Shown piece by piece: positions 36,001 through 48,450 of a DNA stretch of 64,000 nt. Each line of letters opens with the position of its first letter. Position 1 is the first letter of the stretch. A program made the position numbers and the translations under genes. A model generated the notes under the pieces. The model saw nothing but the letters and a program-made list of their open reading frames with translations. It was not told the DNA's origin and searched no databases. Source of the DNA: Aphelocoma coerulescens (taxonomy: Eukaryota; Chordata; Aves; Passeriformes; Corvidae). The stretch spans positions 93,728,004-93,792,003 of the forward strand of contig NC_091015.1 in the NCBI RefSeq assembly GCF_041296385.1, read 5' to 3'.

Positions 36001-38214
36001 AAGTACATTTGTGAGATGCAAATGCCACAGAAAGTAAAGAATCTCAGAAATTAAAGTAGAAGAGGTAATTAAATATTTTCTTCTGTTTATTTCAAAAGTC
36101 ATTAAACAGATTAAATTAAAGTGCATGAAATTTCTGGGAGAAAAGACATTGCCATTTTATAAACCAGAAACACAGTGAGTGATATAAACAGTCCTTGATA
36201 ACACTCTTAACACTCCTCACTCTCCCTCTCTGATAAGGACATGTTTTGAGATAAAGACATGTTTTAAAAAAAAGCCTCTGTGACTTAAAAAAATTAGCTA
36301 TGACAGATCATAGAGGATTTGCACCAGCTCACCACTGCCTCCCGAGAACATACTGATGATATTAATTACACTTTATCCTTTAGCTATCATTGTAACAGAA
36401 TATGTGCTAAGTAGCTATTAGCTTAAGGAGCCACTCAGTGAGCCTGGAAACGTGTTTTCATTAACACTGCATGCTTTCTGATGTTGCAAGCTAGGGTGAA
36501 GCATTGGTAGCAGAGAAGCTGTGAGAAGGACTAAATGAATGATGTATCTGATACAGTGCCAGTGTATAAGGACTAAGTGTCTTCCTCTAACACAGCGGGC
36601 CTCCTCACTGTCAGGGGAAATCAGACATGGGGAGGAGCCACTTCTTGTATGGTTGAGTCTGAACGTCTTCAGATCCTTTGAATTTTAATGCCGAATCCTG
36701 GCGTTGCATGGACATGAATTAAAAACGAAGTATATTAAGTCATCAGCATGAAAATAAAACTTATTTTGATTTTCCAGGAGATGTGACAATTGAAACCAGA
36801 AAGTTTAGCTCAGAACAAATATTTATCTGGACTGAAATCCCATCTGGATAAATATATTCTCATGGTAAGACAGGCATTCCTAATATATTGTATTCTATGC
36901 CATATTTGCCAGAGGTAGCCTTTTCTTCATCCCTCATCTATAAATAACTGCTTCACTTTTTTTATTACTTGAAATATTGTTTCACTTTGCTTAAACAGGG
37001 GGATATGATTATGGTAACATTGTTACTGTTATTATAAGCAAGACAATAGCATTAATGTAATCACAAAGATGAAAAATCAAGTGCAGAAAATGCCAGAGCA
37101 AAGGCTGAAAGCTTTAACCATCCTCCAGGTATTTACTTGTATCCCCAGGAAACCATAGCATACTATAAAACAATGTGGAATATCTTATCTAGTATAACAA
37201 ATCTATATATGGAACATATATTCTTCCTTAGTGTGTTTGCTTCATAGATTTGTGTGATCTAGAAAGCATGCCATGTTTAAGAAAAATTGTTGATTAGCAT
37301 AATATGGGAAGAATGGTTTAAATTTCAGAAGAGAAAGGTCTTGTGCTTGAAGCTTTTATTCTGGAAAACAAAAAAAAAAGGTGAGCAAGATTTATTATGT
37401 GAATGGGTTCCTAACTTGGAATGAAGAAAAAATGAAGTTGCAGACTGGTGCTGAACAGCTGCATAAGAAGGAGACATGCAATAAAATTGTACAAACTATG
37501 AAGAAAAAAAGATAGTTGATATCAAAATCTGCAGCAGTGTGAATTATAGATCAAGTGCCATGCAGTCTACTGGGCTGTGGAAGAGTAAACCCTAAAACTT
37601 CAATGCTTTGTTGTAAAACTGTTGGCAGAAAGCAAAAATTCATTTTGTAACAAAGGTAGACTCAGAAGTGTTGAGAATTCCATATGACGTCAATAATGCA
37701 AATATTCATCTTCCCAGTGCCTGGGAAGAGACTTTTAGGAAAAAGCAGCAAATTTAATTCTTCCTGGGATTGGTACAGCTCATCTCGGTGGAAAAAAACC
37801 CCCAACAACAAAAGAGACACAACATTTTTTGTAAGGATCAACTGTGATGAATTCTTAGAAAATATACTCTCCCTTTGGGAAAAAAATACAAACCACAGAA
37901 GAAAAATCTGGACCAGTTTAAAAAGATGAGTAGAAAAATGAAAGGTAAAAAAATGTGGCAAGAAATTATGGATAGGAAATGTAACAGGAAAACCTGTAGT
38001 GAAAAATTATTCCTTTAATTACTTGAGTTGTAAAATCAAAGCCAAAGAACTACTGAATATGAGGGGATGCTATGACAGGGCCTGTGGAGAGGTCTGATGA
38101 TTAGGCATAATTTTTTCATTCAGTTGCAATCAGATAGCTATCAAAGTAAAGATAATTAAGAAAAAAATTAGGAGTCCATTTTGTAATAGAGAGGAAATAT
38201 CTCGGTAGAAAAGA
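33099..38214. other. Intergenic stretch, no recognised feature
   Basis: About 5.1 kb of AT-rich DNA. Frames are short (at most about 100 codons) and without motifs. A small imperfect duplication (GGACATGTTTTGAGATAAAGACATGTTTT) lies near 36238-36266. Conserved non-coding elements may be present but cannot be told from one sequence. Confidence 0.55.
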
Positions 38215-39165
38215 TGCTTTCAATTCACCTAGACCTGATTTAATTTCATCCTAGGGACTGGTCGATGATATCTGATTTCTGTCCATGACAGCGTAACAGA
38301 CTTCAGAGAAAAAAAAATAGTTGAGTATTTTTAAATCCATCTCAGATGGTATTCTCGTATGCAAACTAGGAAAAAAATCCACAGATTAAATTATTATAGA
38401 GTGATTACAGGTTTGCTAATGTTCAGAAAGTCTCCACTGAGGGAGCAGCTATTTCTGACTCAGTGTCTGAATGAATGGAGCAGTCTAGAAAAATCCTATG
38501 CAAGTCTGTCCTAAATCTGGTTCATATTTTCATGTGTAGCCTGGGGATGAGAGAACAGAATAGTTTATTAAATCTGCAAGTGAGATCAAGCAGGAAGTGG
38601 ACTCAAGCATATTTGAAATGAAAATGAAACTTAAGCTACTGGGGATATGATACAAATGTGCAGAGGGAAACCCATGGTGCTACCTATAGGTGGAACAAAT
38701 CCACTTCACACAGAAAACAAAAAACATCTGATCTGGTACAGATATGCAAAAAGGGATCTAAAGGTTGTTGGTGCCCCATTTAGCACTGGGAAGGCAAGAG
38801 CTCGAGCACTGTTCAGAGCCTGGCACTGCTGTTACAGGAGGAGCTAGGCCACAGTAAAGATAATCTATAACAGAAAACAGATTGGGTAAAAGACTGGAAA
38901 ACACTGAAGGCAGTTGGGAAAAACAGAATGAGAAACCTCTCAAAACTGAGGGAATGGTTGGTTCATACGATGAGCAGGGAGAGAAGTAATGGATTGCAGG
39001 TTTAGTGGGGAAGATTTTAGCAACTCTGTAGGACTTTTTTTTGTCTAGAAGGATTCTTACATCACTGGAACAAGTTAGAGAGCATCTGACAATATGTGCA
39101 CAATGGTAAGTGATCCTGTTCTGGACCATGGGATAGGCTAAATGACTTCTTGAGTCTTCTCTTCC
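38215..39165 (+). mobile_element. Ancient CR1-clade LINE fragment
   Basis: Old and heavily mutated. ATATTTTCATGTGTAGCC ... TTTATTAAATCTGCAAGTGA (about 38525-38585) matches the region around the second catalytic motif (usually IFINDL...KFADDTKLGG), but the FADD codons are destroyed. RDLKVVGAPFSTG (about 38754-38790) equals the usual 'kDLGVLVDxxL' segment. A CR1-type tail (GGCTAAATGACTTCTTGAG) closes it near 39140-39165. It is of similar age to the element at 10390-10870. Confidence 0.6.
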
Positions 39166-40059
39166 ATGATGACTGCTGCAATGGTGTGACCATGAAATTC
39201 AGGTAATTGCAAGTTCCGTACTATGTGGTTGGTTTTAATACTTGGAAGCAACTCTGAGATATGTGATAAATAGAAATACTATCTTGGAAGAAGCTTGGTT
39301 CAACATAGTCTTGATTTCTACAGACCATTAGCCTGTCTACTAATATATTCTGTGTTATGTAGACTTTAAAAATATTTCACCAGGTGGTGCTGTTACACAT
39401 AACCTTTCAAGCCTTACCCTACCCCCGGGGCACATGGCAGTCTTGGGAAAGCATCTGAGCATTCTGCAAAGGTGTCTCTAGAGGCAGAATTAGTTTTGGT
39501 CTTTGATATAGCTGAAAGATTTGTGGAAAGAGGAATTGTCGAAAAGTCTGCTTGGCAGGCCTAATTTTGGATTGTGTAAAGGATGTGATTAATTCTGTAT
39601 GTGTATATAAATATGCCTGTGTGTATGTATATTTTATGAATATATTTCCTTTACTGATCTATCCATCCCTCAAAGTCCTTGATATGACAACAGAAGGATC
39701 ATACAGCCTCTGAGCAGAATGCTGCCATCCATGAGTGGTGCATATACAGCTGTAATACCAAACACGTGGTCTGCAAATGTACTGGGAGAAGCACAATTAA
39801 GATTAATTCATTTAGGGACCATTTTTATTATACAGCACAGCAACACAAATGTTCTGTGTTACATGGATAACAAAGATAAGCCTTATATTTATTTAAATTA
39901 AACCAAACAAGCTTTGGGAGACTGTATAATTCTACTTTCTAAATACAGAAAATGTTTATATTGTCCTCTTAATGTTCTCTTTTATAAAATGAGGACATTA
40001 TAATATAGTAATTAAAAATATAGGATACATACAAACTTTCACTAAAACTATGAAAAACA
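39166..40059. other. Intergenic stretch, no recognised feature
   Basis: AT-rich, with a TGTGTGTATGTATAT-like alternating purine-pyrimidine stretch near 39598-39645. No gene or repeat family recognised. Confidence 0.5.
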
Positions 40060-41592
40060 TAAATCATAGAATCTATAAATCTAATTTAGAAGCAACTTTG
40101 ATGGTCACCTAATCCAAACAGGTTCCTGGTCAAAGCACAATCAACGGGATCAGGTTGCCCAGGACCTTGTCCAGGTGAAGGGATGGAGATTCCACAATCT
40201 CTCTAGGTGCTTTGCTCAAGTCCTTCATATGAAATTGCTTTCCTTGAATCCAATCAGAATCTTCTGTGTTGCAGCTTAGATCCATTACCCCTATGCAATG
40301 CATTTTGTGTTTTTGGGAGGAGCCTGGCTCCATTTTCTCTATGCCATTCTATTAAGAACTTTAAAAAAGAAGTAAGAAACTTTTGACTTCTTATCCTAAG
40401 ACTAAAAAAACCTATTATCTTAGTATCTCTCTCATGCATTCCAGCCCTAATCAGCTCCACTGGACTCACTCAGGTATGCCAATATTTTTAAGATGCAGTT
40501 TGTGCTGCTGCAGTTGCTGCTTGTCCCATCCTCATCTATCTCTGAAAATAATCTGCCACAACTTTTTCTACATGTGCTTATTGGACAGTTCAAAACAATA
40601 AGATGTCTCTTCACCCTTCTCTTCCCTTGAAAGTCAAAAAACCCAGTTCTCTTCAGCCTCCTCTCACATGGCATGTGCTGCAGTCCCATAAGCATTTTGA
40701 TGACTCTCCACTGGACTGACACCAGGGTAGCAATGTTCTTCTTGTACTGGGAAGCCCACAAGCAGTCCAGCTGTGAATAACCCAGATAGGAAGTATCACC
40801 ACCCTTGACCTGCTGGCTACACTCCTGCTATGTTGTTGCCCATCCTTGCTGAAGGTGCACCTAAAATAAACACTGCTGCCTCATGTTTATTTTACATCCT
40901 TCTTGTATTTCTCACTGCTTTCCTGCGAAGCTGCTTTCTAGCCAGTTGGTGCCCAGCCTGAATTGCTGTACAGTTACTCCACATAAAATTGTGGGACCAT
41001 AAGTCTATATTTGTTGAACTTCATGAGCTTCCTCTCAACTTATCTGCCCAGCTCATTGAGCACCCTCTTAATAGCAGCCCTGTCCAGTGTATTGATCCCC
41101 ATCTTTGCTAGTCCACATCTTACCAAATGGACTACAAGAATACTGTGTGATATACTATGTCAGATGTTTTGCCAAAGTCAAGGTAAATGCCCTGCACTTT
41201 CTATTCCCTTCTCACAGAGTCCAGCGTAGTATTATTAGGTGTATTAGGTGTATTATTAGGTATATTATTATAGGTGGGCAGGATTTCCTCTTGCTAAATC
41301 TGCTGGCTTTTCCCTATGACACTCCTGTCGTACATATGCCTGGCTAGGGCTTCCAGGAGGATTTGTTTGCAGTTCTGTGGACTGATGTTGGACTGAAGGT
41401 CTGTTATTATTTGGATTTGCCTTCCCAATCTTCCTGAAGAGGGGTGTAATATTTGTTTTTTTCTGCTCATAAGGAACCTCCTTTATTTGCCATGACTTTC
41501 CAAGGATGATAAAGCATGGCCTTACAGTGACTGTGTTCAGCTCCCTCAGCAGCCTCAAGTAAAATCCATTCAATGCTGTGGATTTGCATGTG
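40060..41592 (-). mobile_element. CR1 LINE, 3' portion (split by a later LTR insertion)
   Basis: Long CR1 copy read on the minus strand. From its 3' end upward: tail (complement of ATCATAGAATCTATAAAT) at about 40060; an 'REIVESPSL' segment near 40190; a frame at 40447-40761 with MWASQYKKNIATL and MLMGLQHMPCERRL, the C-terminal ORF2 (usually WAPQYKKDI ... RGLEHLSYEERLR); and at 41268-41573 LLRELNTVTVRP, LGKSWQIKEVP and NITPLFRKIGKANPNNNRP, the start of reverse transcriptase. The catalytic centre between them is too decayed to read. The element is cut at 41592 by an LTR and resumes at 42601. Confidence 0.9.
41588..41592. repeat. Target-site duplication, left copy (ATGTG)
   Basis: ATGTG immediately before the LTR edge TGTTACGG is matched at 42596-42600, immediately after the other LTR edge (CTGACA). 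Confidence 0.88.
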
Positions 41593-42595
41593 TGTTACGG
41601 TCCGGTTTAAACCCAGGAAAGCAAAGCAAGCTAAGTCTCTGTGCATAAAGCAGAAAGAACTTAGAAGGTTCAAAATATTCCCAGAAATGAGACTAAAACC
41701 AAATGAGATTAAACGTTGATGCCAAAGAATGGATGTATTTTATTTAATAGTAAAAGAGGCAAAGAGAAGGAATGAGAGGAGAAAGAAATGGAAACACACC
41801 AAAGTGTGCGTAGGGGGTGGGGGAACAGGGAGAGGTGACAGGGGTTAGGTGGAAGCATATCACCCATCTGAGGGTCCCAATGACGTCTCGTTGCTCCCCT
41901 CCATCCGGTCTGATGGTGGTGAGGGTCCCCCGTCGCTGCCGTGGCCACGCCGCTACATGCTGCCACACGCCACGCTGCCACGTGCCACCACACCACACGC
42001 CACCACACCACATGCTGAAGAGTACAGAATCCCATGGATTAATATACACTTTGGGCCAGGTGGGAACGCCAACGTGTCTCCCTTGCAGGGGCCAGCTTGA
42101 CACACTGTCCCTTGCAGCACTGAGGGTCTCTTGCATCATCTCTGGTGCAGGGTCGGGGACCCCTTTGAGGGGGCCCCTTTGATGGGCCATGTCACCCCCT
42201 TCTGCCGTGGATAAGCTTCCTCCCCCCTGGTGAGGACCCCTCAGCTGGGCTCCTCTGCACAGTGGAGGATGGGCAGTCACTGCACCTCTGACCCGAGGCG
42301 TTTCCAACACGCACCCAAAGCCTCTCCTCCCCCCACCCTTTGGTGGAGGGTCTGTGTGAGCCTGGCAGCTGATAGCCCTGAGGCTGTGGTCTCCACCTTT
42401 GTTAAGCCTGTGCTTTGTGAATGTCCCCAGCCCTGAGTTGTTACTTTATCTTATCTTCATCATCTAGCAGTGTAAGGCCTCAGTCAGGGCCCCATTCAGG
42501 GTGTGGTAGTCTTCTCTGCAGCTTTTGTAATACAGTTTTAAGAGTCCTTCAAGAAAATATTTAAGTCATAATCTGTAATATTTCGGTCTCTGACA
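41593..42595 (-). mobile_element. Solo LTR of an avian endogenous retrovirus (1003 bp), nested in CR1
   Basis: Read on the minus strand, the LTR begins TGTCAGAGACC and ends GGACCGTAACA, with the canonical TG...CA ends and 5-bp duplications ATGTG on both sides. A polyadenylation signal AATAAA lies on the minus strand at 41739-41744, about 145 bp from the 3' end, fixing the orientation. U3 includes a GC-rich part and short tandem CCACACCACACG-type units at 41960-42015. No internal retroviral sequence is present. It interrupts a CR1 whose coding sequence continues on both sides, so it is younger than that CR1. A 188-codon open frame inside it is a composition artefact. Confidence 0.92.
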
Positions 42596-42600
42596 ATGTG
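42596..42600. repeat. Target-site duplication, right copy (ATGTG)
   Basis: Exact match to 41588-41592, adjoining the LTR start on the minus strand. Confidence 0.88.
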
Positions 42601-43060
42601 CAAAACTGACTTGATTGCTTCCTAATTACTTGCTGAACAATGGATAATGCTATATTCCCAGAGACTCTGCCAGTAGGCTCAGTGACCCAGGAAGTCTGAT
42701 AGCAGATGCTGTAGGTGAAAACTGAGACAGTTAAAAGGCAGTGGGTACCTTGGCCCTTTGTGTTCCCTTGGATGTTGATGGACATACAGACGTTCTCATT
42801 ACTGTTCTTTCCATCTATTTTTAATTTCAGCTGCAGCTGAGCTTTGGCTTTCCTAACTCCAACACTTCTTGCTCAGGTAACATCTTTATATTCCTGCTGA
42901 GTAGTCTGTGCACATCTGTGCCTGTCATGGGGTTCCTTTTGATTATTGAGCTCAATTAAGGGGTCCTTGTTCCTGTTGACCTTCTGCATGTGCAGAGAAT
43001 GACCTGTTGTTTTTTGAGGAGGACTTCCTTGAAGAACTACCAGCTCTCCTGGGTTCCTTT
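42601..43060 (-). mobile_element. CR1 LINE, 5' portion of the LTR-split copy
   Basis: Continuation of the CR1 at 40060-41592 beyond the inserted LTR. On the minus strand around 42825-42850 the codons read RKAKAQLQLKLK, the segment that in CR1 ORF2 (RKAKAQLELNL) lies between endonuclease and reverse transcriptase. This is the order expected for one element split by the LTR. The left end of recognisable similarity is uncertain and may reach about 43250. Confidence 0.8.
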
Positions 43061-43439
43061 GCTCTTTGCATCAATCTTCTATGGAATTTTGCTAAACAGA
43101 TCTCTGAACAAACTGAATTCTAACACCTGAAAGTCCATGGTTCTGTTCTTTCTATTGTTTTGCAAAGTTTTCTGAGGATTTTAAAAGCCAAGGTCTCATA
43201 ATTAATGCAGACAAAGCTAACTCAGCCTTCCCACTATCTGGCAAATTCGTTTGCAAAAAACAAGTTGTTATACAGAGCATCTTTCAGTGTTGTATCTACA
43301 TTCTAACCTCTATCTAGGACGGAAATTGGGTTTTTTTCCTTTCCTTAACTGCTTGTTAAAAACGTACTAATCTTTAAATTACAGACAGCAAATAGATCAA
43401 TAAATATTCAATCTGTTTCTCTGTACAAGATTGAAATAA
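43061..43439. other. Intergenic stretch, possibly further CR1
   Basis: No clear feature. The first 200 bases might be decayed upstream CR1 sequence. Confidence 0.4.
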
Positions 43440-43945
43440 AAATGATAATAGGATAATTCAGGTTGGAGAGGACCTCAAGAGGTCATCTCCTGCAGGATCA
43501 AAGATGCTGAGCACAGAGTAGGGTGAGCTGTGAGGTCAGACCATGTTACTGAGGGCTTTGGCCAGTCTGGTCCTGAAAATTTCCAAGGCTGGAAACAGCA
43601 CACAACTTCATTATGCAGTCAGATCCACTGCTCAGTTGTCATCATAGATGACAACTTTTTCTTATATCTATTCTGAACCTTTCTTGGTTCAGCTTATGCC
43701 TGCTGTTTGTCCTCATCTCATCCCCATGAGCAGCTTGCCTCCATCTTCCTGATAGCTTCCTCATGGAAACCATCAGACTGCAGTTAGGTCACCCCAACGA
43801 GCCCCATTCCCTCAACCTATCCTCATATGGCATATGCTTCCTCATTTTATGCCAGCAAGTTTACCGTTTCCAAGTCAGTTTGCAGCATTCTGTGACATCA
43901 GGACCAAGCTCTCACATGTCATTTAGGAAACTTTTAGAACCTTTA
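43440..43945 (-). mobile_element. CR1 LINE 3' end
   Basis: Reverse complement of a CR1 3' end. ATTCAGGTTGGAGAGGACCT at 43456 is the complement of the family tail; it is followed by the complement of the usual 'ctgtggtcagaccatgttactgagggc'-type segment and of ORF2 C-terminal sequence up to about 43830. It is a separate copy from the one ending near 43060. Confidence 0.9.
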
Positions 43946-46751
43946 TGAAGGTTGAAAATCCCACTTTGGTAGCAGATGCCCTGGGACTCTGGCATTGCAC
44001 TGATGAATATGGCAATGGCTAAAACCCCTATGGGAACCCAAACTCATGTATTTAATCTCTGAAATGTGAAAAAACTTAAAGAAAGAAAAAAAAAACCAAA
44101 TGCAAAGGAGTGCCCTACCAAAATTTTCAGAGATGAGGACCAAAAAATATTAGGGAAGGCATCATTGTAAAGTAGTAAATACAGTAAAAATTTAAAAGGC
44201 TTTGTGTCTTTTGTCAAGTTAAACTGTGTAGACAAGCTTTTTCATTTCTTAAAGGTCAAAGGCCATTAAATGTATTAATAATATCAGAGATATCATTTCA
44301 CTACAAAGAAAACTCCCACTGTGAGATAACTGTGCCCTTCTACCACCTAATAACTTTGTTAATTTCGGAATTGCTTTAGTAAGTCCAGCTGTTTACAATT
44401 TGGCCATAGGAAAAATTTAATATTTTCTTCTTCATATAAATTAATATGTGCTTGTTGATTAACCCCTCCTCCCACATGGTAAGTTTTTCCCCTACTTATG
44501 TCTAACTAAAGTTTTTATATTATGGCATTATAGCTTTCTGTATTTTATCACAACACACAATATACAATTTTATCACAATAAGCAAATGTTATCTTATTCC
44601 TTTGGATACAGAGAAAGTAAAATAAAATATATTGCATTTAAACTGACTAGCTCATGACTGTAGTGATTGAAGCCTACCTAGTGACATAAAACTAATTTCT
44701 TATACTATTGCAAAAGTGTGATGTAAATAATACAGATTTTTGAGTAATCCTTTAGCTGAGGGATAAGTTTCACAGATTTTTTAGTTTATATGAGCTGTAT
44801 GAATATGGACTTCTAAATGGGTGGAACTCTTTACCTGCAGAGGTTAAGGTATGGGGATTTTTCCTAATCTGTAACTTCTGTGACTGATTTGACTCCTTTG
44901 GCTGAACATGATTCATGTATTACTATCCCCCTTTTGCTTGAACTCTTGTATGTTTACTTAGAGAAGATAGATGTAGATATAGATATAGATATAGATATAG
45001 ATGATATAGATATAGATATATGTGGAAAAATTAGTATTTGGATATACGCAACAAGCCAAGATTGTTCTCACATACAAAGCAGGCTAGAAAAACAACTGGA
45101 TCAGGTAGTGCAAGCTGTCAAAGAGGTTTCAAGGATTAGACATTGAGTCAGGTAAGCATCAGCTGATGGACTGAAGACAGAGAGAATATGTCCTTATAGA
45201 AGAAAAAGATCTTAAATTTCAAGGGTGAAATGAAATGGCTGGTAAAGGGTTTTATGTAGTTTGAAAGGGGGAAGAAATTTATGCATCGAGAAAATCCTAA
45301 CCCAAATATACCCAAAATGCTGTTTCTGAGCAGTCTCCTGTTTTTTTTAATAGGAAGTAGTTTGTTTCTGTGATGGTCAATGTCACCAAAAGAACTTAGA
45401 ATTTTGGAGGCATAGAAGTGTTAATTGGTTTACTTTGACTGGTTATTTGTCAGATATTTTTCTCAAATGTCAAGGCAACCAAGAGTGCTGCAAATCCAGT
45501 GCCACACTGTCTTTGCACAGATCGAGACATGATTTACCAGACCCCTAAGAAAGTTCCACAACAAATTTACTGCACTTAGTAGACTTTCTTTTGTAGATTA
45601 CTGTTGACCAGAATAAGAGAAGAATTCACAACCCTGCCCTGATATCGAACACACTAGAGAACAGAAATAGTATATATGGACATCTATTCTGTTTCAAGCA
45701 TTTGAGCAAGGCAAATGTCTTACTGACAGCTGAAAGCATTCAAATATATATATAGCTTTTTACATACACTTGTGTTAATGATAGCTCAAATCCAGATGAA
45801 ATTAGATGCTATTAGAGGAAAGCATAACATCAAAGGAATCCATGATGGCAATTCTCACTTGGTTTGGAGCTGACTTTGCCATAAGAGCTAGATACGGCAA
45901 AAAACATGAGAATGATTATCCAGATGAGTTTGCAAATTTCCAGGCAGATGAATCTTGCCCGAAAAAATACACTGCTATTATTTTGTTTGCTCATGTAGTT
46001 GTTTCAATTCTTACTGTTTAAATGCACAAAAACACTGTTTGAAAGACTTTTTTTTTTCTATTTTCTATTATCCTTTTTACTGGTAAATATGTGGAGCTTC
46101 TTGCTTTTAAATGGTTGCCCAGTTCAGAGTTCCTTAAATCAGCAACTTAAATTACTTAAGAAAAATTAAAAAATGAATCTTAGTAATTAAAAATGTGTTC
46201 TCAGACCTGTAGATATATATTCTTTTATTTACTCAGATGAGCTCCTCCACTTAATTTCTCAGGAGTACTCACAGCAGTGATATTAAACGTGCATATGGGG
46301 ATGAATATTAGGAAGTCTCTAGACCCCTTCCAGTTCTATTATCCAAGGTTTCTTTCAAATCTCTGGCCTTTTTAGTATCCTCATTCAGCAGCTTTCTCAT
46401 CTGGGAAATATATAAAGGAATCAAATCTTACTTGTTGAGAATTATATCATTGCTTTAAAATGAAGGAACACCAACATGGACATTTTGTTATTACAATATT
46501 TATCTTCAATTAGCAAGCCATCATTAGTTACGGTAATAGTTAGCTATCATTGATTATGGTAATAGTATGAAAATTAATTGCTGAAATTAATCCCAAATGC
46601 ATCTTCATGATGTTCCTTCTACCAAATTAAAGACTTTTTTTCTTACTTCAGTGGCAGCTGCTCTAGATACAGTGAAATAATATAAAGAGCAAGCTAAGTA
46701 TAAAATTACATTTCTGACTGTTATAAAGGGCCTTTCTGTCCTATAACATGA
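43946..46751. other. Intergenic stretch, no recognised gene
   Basis: AT-rich DNA with a GATATA microsatellite at 44968-45021, an AT run near 45748-45756, and a small 26-bp-period duplication at 46520-46566 (ATCATTAGTTACGGTAATAG and ATCATTGATTATGGTAATAG). The plus-strand frame 45806-46021 (71 codons) has no recognisable motif. Confidence 0.5.
44968..45021 (+). repeat. GATATA hexanucleotide microsatellite
   Basis: Near-perfect GATATA units with one GATGATATA interruption at about 45000. They produce an Asp-Ile repeat in a chance open frame. Confidence 0.96.
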
Positions 46752-46859
46752 GTCCTGACTCCAGCCAGGGCAGGGTTAATTTTTGCAGTAGCCAGGAGGG
46801 GCATGGCTAGGACCATGAGGTTATTCTATACTACCTCATGCTGTTCCTAAACCATGACA
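46752..46859 (-). mobile_element. Short remnant of an endogenous retrovirus LTR
   Basis: On the minus strand it opens TGTCATGGTTTAGGAAC, a start shared by common avian LTRs as I remember them, and closes with AATTAACCCTGCCCTGG and GTCAGGAC, which resembles their 3' end. Only about 108 bp remain, so it would be an internally deleted LTR. No target-site duplication was found. Confidence 0.45.
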
Positions 46860-48284
46860 ACAGGGCATCCACACAAAACGAGGGAAAGAATATCCTATCC
46901 CAGGTCTTACATATAAACCATTTTAATGAGAGAATGCAGTGCAGTTTATATAAATCTCATGACAATTTGACATTGTAGAAAGTCTCAAAGGATTTATCAA
47001 TATTCATTTCAAACAAATTGGTTTTGATTCATGTTTGTATAGTTGTAACTATAGTAACACTATTTTATAGTAGCACTAGTTACTTCTAGTGTTGCAATGA
47101 TCAGCATGTATTCTGGACACAGATTTTCATAGCAATACAGTGAGAATGCACACGACATTCACTTGTCTGTGTGGAAGCTGAGGAAGCTTTGCCCCAGTGT
47201 CTCTGTTTAGTCAGAAGTGTCATTGAAAGCTGCTCGTCCTAGTGAGGCCAGGGTCACAGCTTGGAGAGAAAGAAACTATGCACACATCAAGTCAACAAAT
47301 AATGGAATCATTCGTGTCAGTATGACCAGTCAATAACTCAGTGCTACTCACAACAATCCACTTAAGGATTCTGGTTTCAGAATTCAGAGTAGGCCACAGG
47401 AAATGCCTGAGGGTACAAGGAAGCCAAACTTGTGTATCCCTAGGGAAGATGGATGCAGGGAAGTGAAGATACTCACACAAGTCTTGACAACTCTGAGAAC
47501 ACCCTCAGAGCAGGTCAATGCACGTTTCCAGGATGGCAAGTCAACCTCAAACTCTGTCCTGACACTCCTGACAGGTGACCAACTCCCAGAAAATACTTTT
47601 AGGATTGCAGCCTGATGCAAAATATGTTAGAAAAAGATAAGAGAAGAACTGCAACCTCTTCAAATGATCATGTATTTTTCTGCTTCTTTTTCACCTACTA
47701 GATGAAGGCTGTCATCTTCCTCTTAAGTGTTCTCTTCTTTAAGCTAGAAAGTTCCTTTGTTTAACCTTTTCAGATGATATATACGATGCTTTAGCTGCTT
47801 TCCATTTTTATCATCAAAGTTCCATCAATTGCTTTACATCTTTCTGGAAAATAAAGCTTTCTTAGGTACTCTATGCTTTATGTTTATACTTTCCTGTTTA
47901 TAGCTTGTCTGTTTATACTTTCCAGAGTGATGTTTATGTCTTTTCACACTATCCTGACATTGTTATGTCACAGTCTTATCATCATCCTCCATAGTCTCTT
48001 GTATGTTTTTCTGCATAATTGTTAGAGACACTTCAACTCATGCCATCCAATCTTTGTGATGTTTATCATTCCTGCATAGGATGACATGTCACGACCTTCT
48101 GCTGAATTTAATTTATTTTATGACTTTCTTTAAGTAATTTTGATTTTTTTTTCTTTCCAAAAGCTTAACTGGAGTCAGAGCAAGCAAAATTTGTAGCTTT
48201 TCCTTTGTCCAAATAGAACAAGAAGTAGTGGACCTTTGCAGAGGATATTCTGATTAGATATTCAGGAAAGAATTCAACTGCCAA
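46860..48284. other. Intergenic stretch, no recognised gene
   Basis: Overlapping frames at 47384-47620 (plus and minus) have no motif. 47700-47960 vaguely recalls the minus strand of a very old CR1 3' coding region, but the similarity is too weak to call. Repeated TGTTTATA(C/G) words occur at 47880-47940. Confidence 0.45.
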
Positions 48285-48450
48285 GAACAGCAGAAGTGTG
48301 GGATAGAGTGGGTGTAAAATCTTCATTGCTAAAGTCCTTCCAGATCAGGATCGACAGGCATCTGTCAGGAGTGACATAAGTACAAGTACAAAAGTACTTT
48401 ATGCCAGTAATGGAATAGATGAGGCTGCTTCCAATGATTCTCTGCACAGA
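48285..48450 (+). mobile_element. Old CR1 3' end fragment
   Basis: TGTGGGATAGAGTGGGTG, AATCTTCATTGCTAAAGTCC and GATCAGGATCGACAGGCATC follow the order of the last codons of CR1 ORF2 (the 'xSLxxFKIRIDxHLS' region), and GAATAGATGAGGCTGCTTCC is the beginning of the tail. Diverged. Confidence 0.5.

Noticed and set aside
41744..42310. Minus-strand 188-codon open frame
   Set aside because: It lies wholly inside the solo LTR and reflects its GC-rich, stop-poor U3; it is not a gene.
45806..46021. Plus-strand 71-codon open frame with a mixed, protein-like composition
   Set aside because: No recognisable motif, no splice or repeat context, and similar frames are common by chance in this length of DNA.
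47700..47960. Possible very old CR1 3' coding region on the minus strand
   Set aside because: Only a loose resemblance in word order; it did not reach a level I could support.
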